A stretch of 64,000 nt of DNA from CAYRJD01 sp965205925 (GTDB lineage: Bacteria; Actinomycetota; Acidimicrobiia; Acidimicrobiales; Poriferisodalaceae): the NCBI GenBank assembly GCA_965205925.1, contig OZ242183.1, positions 620,001 through 684,000 on the forward strand, in the 5' to 3' direction. Position 1 is the stretch's first letter; the number at the start of each line of letters is the position of its first letter. The notes under the pieces are model-generated. The model searched no databases and was not told the origin of the DNA. It saw only the letters and a program-made list of their open reading frames with translations. Positions 60,417 to 64,000 of the stretch are shown in pieces. A program made the translations under genes and the position numbers.

Positions 60417-61976
60417 GTGAGTGACGTCGAAGATTCAGGGGATAGCTCAAAACTAAGCGGCCCACAAGATGGTGGCAATGACCGCACCCAAGGCGGCCGA
60501 CCAGGTGGGGGTCGTGATGGTGGTGGTTCCAGGGGTGGTGGTTATGGCCGTGGCCGTGATGATCGGCGTCGTGACGATGATCGTCGTGGTGGCTATAGGG
60601 ACGGTGGTGGTGGCCGCGATGATCGCCGTGGCGGTTCCAGAGATGGTGGTTATAGGGGTCGTGATGGTGGTGGTTCCAGGGGTGGTGGTTATGGCCGTGG
60701 CCGTGATGATCGGCGTCGTGACGATGATCGTCGTGGTGGCTATAGGGACGGTGGTGGTGGCCGCGATGATCGCCGTGGCGGTTCCAGAGATGGTGGTTAT
60801 AGGGGTCGTGATGGTGGTGGTTCCAGGGGTGGTGGTTATGGCCGTGGCCGTGATGATCGGCGTCGTGACGATGATCGTCGTGGTGGCTATAGGGACGGTG
60901 GTGGTGGCCGCGATGATCGCCGTGGCGGTTCCAGAGATGGTGGTTATAGGGGTCGTGATGGTGGTGGTTCCAGGGGTGGTGGTTATGGCCGTGGCCGTGA
61001 TGATCGGCGTCGTGACGATGATCGTCGTGGTGGCTATAGGGACGGTGGTGGTGGCCGCGATGATCGCCGTGGCGGTTCCAGAGATGGTGGTTATAGGGGT
61101 CGTGATGATCGTTATCCCGAGAAACGTCGCGGGCCCAGTCCAGGTGCCGCGCCGCGCGGTCCTGACGATCTAGGTGGCGACCAAATTGAAGGCCGTCAAG
61201 CCGTTCGTGAGGCTCTTATAGTCGGTCGGCGCAAGATCAATGAGATCTATCTGTCACCGCTTGCAGATAGTCCAAGCTCCCCAGGTTCTCCGGGAAGTGC
61301 AAGCGAGGCTGAAGCTTCCGATGCGTTGGCCGAAATCACCGATCTTGCAGCAGAGCGCCGCATTCGTTTCGAAAAAGTCAGCAGAGGTCGCTTGGAATCG
61401 CTTGCGCGTACCGAATCCCCACAAGGCATCGTTGCTCTGGCCGACCCGATCCCGCCGACCCCCCTAGAAGAATTACTCAAACCAATAGATGGTCAACAAC
61501 CACTGCTGGTCGTTGCCGATGGTGTGACCGATCCAGGCAACCTTGGCGCAATTCTTAGAACGGCCGAAGTTGCAGGAGCAACCGGTGTGATCCTGGCTCG
61601 CCATCGTGCAGTGCGGCTCACCCCGACAGCTGTCAAAGCAGCCTCAGGTGCAGTGGAGCATCTCAGGATTGCTCTTGTCGGTGGACTGCCAGCAGCCCTA
61701 GCTCAGCTAACGGCGGCAGGTGTGTGGATATTGGGGCTAGACGGCAACGCGCCGCAAGACATCACAACCACCGATATGGGGACAGAGCCGACAGCGCTTG
61801 TGGTGGGATCCGAAGGTAAGGGCTTGTCGCTACTCGTACGACAGCGCTGCGACCTGCTGGTATCTATAGCCAAGCATGGAAAAATTGACTCACTAAATGT
61901 CGCAGCTGCTACCGCGGTAGCGCTCTATGAAATGATTCGCGAGCGCACGCGCCCTGCGACACCAAATCTCTCCTGA
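60417..61976 (+). CDS. rlmB: TrmH/RlmB-family rRNA 2'-O-ribose methyltransferase with a long Arg/Gly/Asp-repeat extension
   Basis: A 519-residue SPOUT enzyme, expected to methylate a ribose in 23S rRNA. The knotted catalytic domain is about residues 360-515: motif 1 DPGNLGAILRTAEVAGATG, motif 2 LVVGSEGKGLS, motif 3 DSLNVAAATAVALYE. An L30e-like substrate-binding domain (about 255-345; IEGRQAVREALIVGRRKI) precedes it and has a Ser/Pro/Gly insert. Residues about 32-227 are four tandem 49-residue units of Arg, Gly and Asp with RGG, RDD and GGYRGR motifs, low-complexity and almost certainly disordered. It follows ispF after 2 bp; cysS, often between them in Actinobacteria, is absent. Confidence 0.93.
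   Translation: MSDVEDSGDSSKLSGPQDGGNDRTQGGRPGGGRDGGGSRGGGYGRGRDDRRRDDDRRGGYRDGGGGRDDRRGGSRDGGYRGRDGGGSRGGGYGRGRDDRRRDDDRRGGYRDGGGGRDDRRGGSRDGGYRGRDGGGSRGGGYGRGRDDRRRDDDRRGGYRDGGGGRDDRRGGSRDGGYRGRDGGGSRGGGYGRGRDDRRRDDDRRGGYRDGGGGRDDRRGGSRDGGYRGRDDRYPEKRRGPSPGAAPRGPDDLGGDQIEGRQAVREALIVGRRKINEIYLSPLADSPSSPGSPGSASEAEASDALAEITDLAAERRIRFEKVSRGRLESLARTESPQGIVALADPIPPTPLEELLKPIDGQQPLLVVADGVTDPGNLGAILRTAEVAGATGVILARHRAVRLTPTAVKAASGAVEHLRIALVGGLPAALAQLTAAGVWILGLDGNAPQDITTTDMGTEPTALVVGSEGKGLSLLVRQRCDLLVSIAKHGKIDSLNVAAATAVALYEMIRERTRPATPNLS
60511..61098 (+). repeat. Four tandem 147-bp repeats inside rlmB
   Basis: The 10-mer GTCGTGATGG recurs at exactly 147-bp steps (60511, 60658, 60805, 60952), and the step to the truncated fifth match at 61099 is also 147. 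By eye the four units are identical, including third codon positions. 147 bp is 49 codons, so copy changes keep the frame. Identity at silent sites points to recent expansion or ongoing conversion. Confidence 0.95.
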
Positions 61977-62017
61977 GCGATCTACCCTAGGAGCGGATGT
62001 TGAGTCGTTTCCTACAC

Positions 62018-62090
62018 GCCCGAGTAGCTCAATGGCCAGAGCACCGCTCTTGTAAAGCGGGGGTTGAGGGTTCGACTCCCTCCTCGGGCT
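62018..62090 (+). tRNA. tRNA-Thr (anticodon UGU)
   Basis: A 73-nt cloverleaf: acceptor GCCCGAG/CTCGGGC, D arm GCTC/GAGC, anticodon stem CCGCT/AGCGG with loop CTTGTAA (anticodon TGT), and T arm GAGGG/CCCTC with loop TTCGACT. The discriminator is T and CCA is not encoded. The acceptor stem is identical to that of the tRNA-Thr(CGU) at 45014-45085, in keeping with a shared synthetase. Confidence 0.96.
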
Positions 62091-62197
62091 CACCTAAGTC
62101 TTCGAGCAAAGAACTAAGAATGACCAAGAACTATTGCCAACTAATATCCACCAAATTCGCCGCAACAGAGCGCACACTAGATAACCGGAGGTCCTAG

Positions 62198-62806
62198 ATG
62201 AGTCGTTCGTCGGATAACAACAACAACGCCGCTGCCATTCGCGGGCTACTACTGGTATTGGTTGCTGCTGCTATAGGCGTGCTGCTTCTCCGTTCGGGCG
62301 GAGATGACGACACTGCGGCGGTAGACGATCAAACAACCACCGAAACCACTGTCATTACAACGGACACCTCCGTGGCTGGTGGCGGCACACCCACCACAGA
62401 CGAGCCAACCGACGTTGACGGTTCAACCGACGATGGCGTTACTTCCACAACTTTGGATGATTCCAGCGATAACTCAATAGATGGTTTTCAGCCGCGCCCA
62501 CCAGCCGAGGTTTCGGTGCAAGTTGCTAACTCAACTGACGTTCGGGGAGCGGCATCGCGCGTGACAGACCGCTTGAAAGTGCTTGGTTTCGTAACTTTGA
62601 CACCAACCGACTTGCGTGGAACTCCGTTGGATCGCTCGAAGGTGCACTACATGCCAGGGTCTTTGCTAGAGGCTCAGAACATCGCAGGGGTGCTTGAACT
62701 GGATCGTCAAAACGATGTGTTCCAGATGTTTGAAGACACGTCAGCTGTCAGTGTCTACGAGATGCCCGACGTGCTAGTGGCTATTGGCACGGATTTAGCT
62801 CGTTAG
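62198..62806 (+). CDS. Membrane-anchored LytR_C-domain protein
   Basis: A 202-residue protein: short polar N-terminus, one membrane helix (about 14-30), a Thr/Asp/Gly-rich linker (about 35-98) and a LytR C-terminal-type domain (about 103-200; VSVQVANSTDVRGAASRVTDRLKVLGF). In LytR-CpsA-Psr proteins this domain follows the phosphotransferase; here it stands alone outside the membrane and may bind cell wall. ATG at 62198 has a strong GGAGG at 62187-62191. Confidence 0.82.
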   Translation: MSRSSDNNNNAAAIRGLLLVLVAAAIGVLLLRSGGDDDTAAVDDQTTTETTVITTDTSVAGGGTPTTDEPTDVDGSTDDGVTSTTLDDSSDNSIDGFQPRPPAEVSVQVANSTDVRGAASRVTDRLKVLGFVTLTPTDLRGTPLDRSKVHYMPGSLLEAQNIAGVLELDRQNDVFQMFEDTSAVSVYEMPDVLVAIGTDLAR

Positions 62807-62844
62807 CAAGATGGATCTAACGCGGTGGACCTAATAGGTTCGCT

Positions 62845-63897
62845 GTGGGCTCACTGACTGTCGTTGCTTGTCCCGACAAGTTTCGCGGAACCGCTACGGC
62901 TACTCAAGCAGCTGCGGCCATAGCCACAGCCTGCAAAACTGAATCCACGCCAGAGTTCAGCTTCGTAGCTAAGCAGTTGCCAATGGCAGATGGCGGCGAA
63001 GGCACCCTAGAAGCATTGGGCGGACCGAACCGCACATCAAGAGTCATAGGACCCTTAGGAAAATTGGTTGATGCCGAATGGCGCCTTGAGCAGGACGACC
63101 AAAACAACACCGCAGTAGTAGAGATGGCGCGTGCTAGCGGTTTGCAGCTAACCGGAGGCAAAGAGCACAACGACCCCATCGCTGCTAGCACCTACGGAAC
63201 CGGCCAGTTGATCGCAGAAGCGGTAACTGAAGGTGCGAAGCGCATCATTGTTTCGCTAGGGGGCTCGGCCACTACCGATGGAGGGCTTGGTGCTTTTGAA
63301 GCTCTTCAGCCGCTTAGCGACAGCCAGCTACAAAACGTTCAGCTCGTTGCGGCTTGTGACGTGCAAACAAGATTCATCGATGCTGCCGAAGTGTTCGGAC
63401 CACAGAAGGGCGCCACGCCAGCCCAGGTCGAACAGCTACGTCAACGCCTGGCGGATTTAGTCAACACCTACCAGCAGCAATACGGGGTGGATGTGACGAA
63501 TCTGGCACGAGCAGGAGCAGCTGGCGGTTTAGCTGGTGCCCTTGCGGTGTGTGGAGCGGAGCTTGTAAGCGGATTCGAACTGGTTTCACAAGAAGTTGGC
63601 CTACCTCAAGCCATTGGTAATGCCAGCCTGGTAGTAACAGGCGAGGGACAGTTGGATCAAGGTTCGTTTGAGGGCAAGGTGGTTGGTGGGGTAGCAGAGC
63701 TTGCAGCAAGCAACGAGATTCCGTTGCTTATTGTCGCTGGTGGCTGCGATGATGCAGGGCTGCAGGCTTCGGCCAGATACCCCCAAACCACAGCGGTGTC
63801 TCTAATTGAAATCTTTGGAGAGGCACGCGCAATGAGTGACACTCTTGCCTGCATACAACAAGTGGTTAGCGACTATCTCTATATGAATCCAGATTAA
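62845..63897 (+). CDS. Glycerate kinase (GarK/GlxK type)
   Basis: A 350-residue enzyme that phosphorylates D-glycerate to 2- or 3-phosphoglycerate. CPDKFRGTATATQAAAAIA is the N-terminal signature, PMADGGEGTLEAL the substrate loop, IVSLGGSATTDGGLGA the central motif, and VTGEGQLDQGSFEGKVVGGVA the C-terminal one. Start GTG at 62845, 38 bp after the LytR_C gene. The coding region ends 13 bp before the CIRCE operator. Confidence 0.93.
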   Translation: MGSLTVVACPDKFRGTATATQAAAAIATACKTESTPEFSFVAKQLPMADGGEGTLEALGGPNRTSRVIGPLGKLVDAEWRLEQDDQNNTAVVEMARASGLQLTGGKEHNDPIAASTYGTGQLIAEAVTEGAKRIIVSLGGSATTDGGLGAFEALQPLSDSQLQNVQLVAACDVQTRFIDAAEVFGPQKGATPAQVEQLRQRLADLVNTYQQQYGVDVTNLARAGAAGGLAGALAVCGAELVSGFELVSQEVGLPQAIGNASLVVTGEGQLDQGSFEGKVVGGVAELAASNEIPLLIVAGGCDDAGLQASARYPQTTAVSLIEIFGEARAMSDTLACIQQVVSDYLYMNPD

Positions 63898-63910
63898 ATC
63901 CAGTTGGCGA

Positions 63911-63937
63911 TTAGCACTCTCGCCCTTAGAGTGCTAA
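63911..63937 (+). promoter_or_regulatory. CIRCE operator (HrcA-binding site)
   Basis: TTAGCACTC (63911-63919), a 9-bp spacer, and GAGTGCTAA (63929-63937) form the exact CIRCE consensus TTAGCACTC-N9-GAGTGCTAA. A likely promoter overlaps it: TTGGCG at 63904-63909, 17 bp, then TAGAGT at 63927-63932. HrcA bound here would block the promoter until heat or misfolded protein titrates GroEL. The regulated gene, probably groES-groEL or groEL, starts beyond the right edge. Confidence 0.96.
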
Positions 63938-64000
63938 TAACTTTTAAGCCTGTTTTACAAGCTTTAGTGGCTGCTTGCGTAAACACGCACAAGCAAGCGC

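Noticed and set aside
60511..61098. Tandem repeats as a possible CRISPR array or minisatellite outside genes
   Set aside because: The units are contiguous without unique spacers and lie in frame within a coding sequence.
60469..61173. A 234-residue open frame (Val/Met/Gly-rich) overlapping rlmB on the same strand
   Set aside because: It exists only because the 147-bp repeat has no stop in that frame; the sequence is a repeat-generated shadow, and the RlmB frame continues into a clear SPOUT domain.
61997..62197. A 66-residue open frame
   Set aside because: It covers the tRNA-Thr(UGU) gene and has no protein-like features.
1..64000. A new defence, mobile or secondary-metabolite system
   Set aside because: Almost every gene is core metabolism or information processing in a conserved actinobacterial order, with no transposase, integrase, att-like repeats or composition shift seen.

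Overview
The window reads as ordinary chromosomal core sequence from an actinobacterium, most likely of the Acidimicrobiia type. This is an inference from gene order: rho, rpmE, prfA, prmC, tsaC, rpiB, glyA, wecA and the atp operon; topA, an MFS gene, tmk and holB; a DUF2342 metalloprotease, tilS, hpt and fol genes; ligA through gatCAB; ispD, ispF and rlmB. Supporting traits are GC content that looks mid-50s by eye, a mycobacterial-type TopA with a Lys/Ala tail, a MurA with Asp in place of the fosfomycin-target Cys, and frequent GTG and TTG starts. Genes are packed tightly, no gene-free stretch exceeds about 140 bp, and I see no mobile element, prophage, CRISPR array, biosynthetic cluster or defence island.

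Layout. 1-6461: translation genes (truncated Rho, L31, an unknown protein, RF1, a PrmC-TsaC fusion) and an RpiB-GlyA fusion. 6517-15353: WecA-type transferase and a complete F1Fo ATP synthase operon. 15362-18466 (minus): HisI variant, a membrane-anchored protein, MnmA and its cysteine desulfurase. 18500-20697: a methyltransferase and an SRPBCC-kinase fusion. 20698-25310 (minus): MeaB, MurA, L-2-hydroxyglutarate oxidase and a J-domain protein. 25315-28896: GlpX and an oversized LigA. 29012-33838: a membrane protein, a PASTA protein and GatCAB. 33974-38475: membrane pyrophosphatase, ammonium transporter, DUF368 lipid-carrier transporter. 38593-44991: TopA, MFS, Tmk, delta-prime. 45014-51271: tRNA-Thr(CGU), metalloprotease, TilS, Hpt, a dead-phosphatase-like protein, FolB, FolK, LysS. 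51287-54353: thioesterase, CinA-like protein, thiolase-like plus DUF35 pair. 54368-64000: polyprenyl synthase, ClpC, IspD, IspF, RlmB with a huge Arg-Gly-Asp repeat, tRNA-Thr(UGU), a LytR_C protein, glycerate kinase, and a perfect CIRCE operator that must belong to a groES/groEL-type gene just past the window.

Functionally the window combines energy conservation (ATP synthase, H+/Na+ pyrophosphatase), cell-envelope precursor supply (MurA, WecA, DUF368, IspDF, polyprenyl synthase), translation fidelity (RF1 and its methylase, t6A, tRNA thiolation, lysidine, Gln/Asn-tRNA amidation) and replication/repair (LigA, TopA, delta-prime).

I did not find a clearly new multi-gene system. The strongest oddities are inside core genes: four apparently identical 147-bp repeats in rlmB, a duplicated 72-residue insertion in ligA, a Rho that has lost its arginine finger and RNA-loop residues, two enzyme fusions, a clamp-binding motif on delta-prime, and a phosphatase-like fold with both catalytic residues replaced. 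Family residue numbering quoted here comes from memory and no database search was run.
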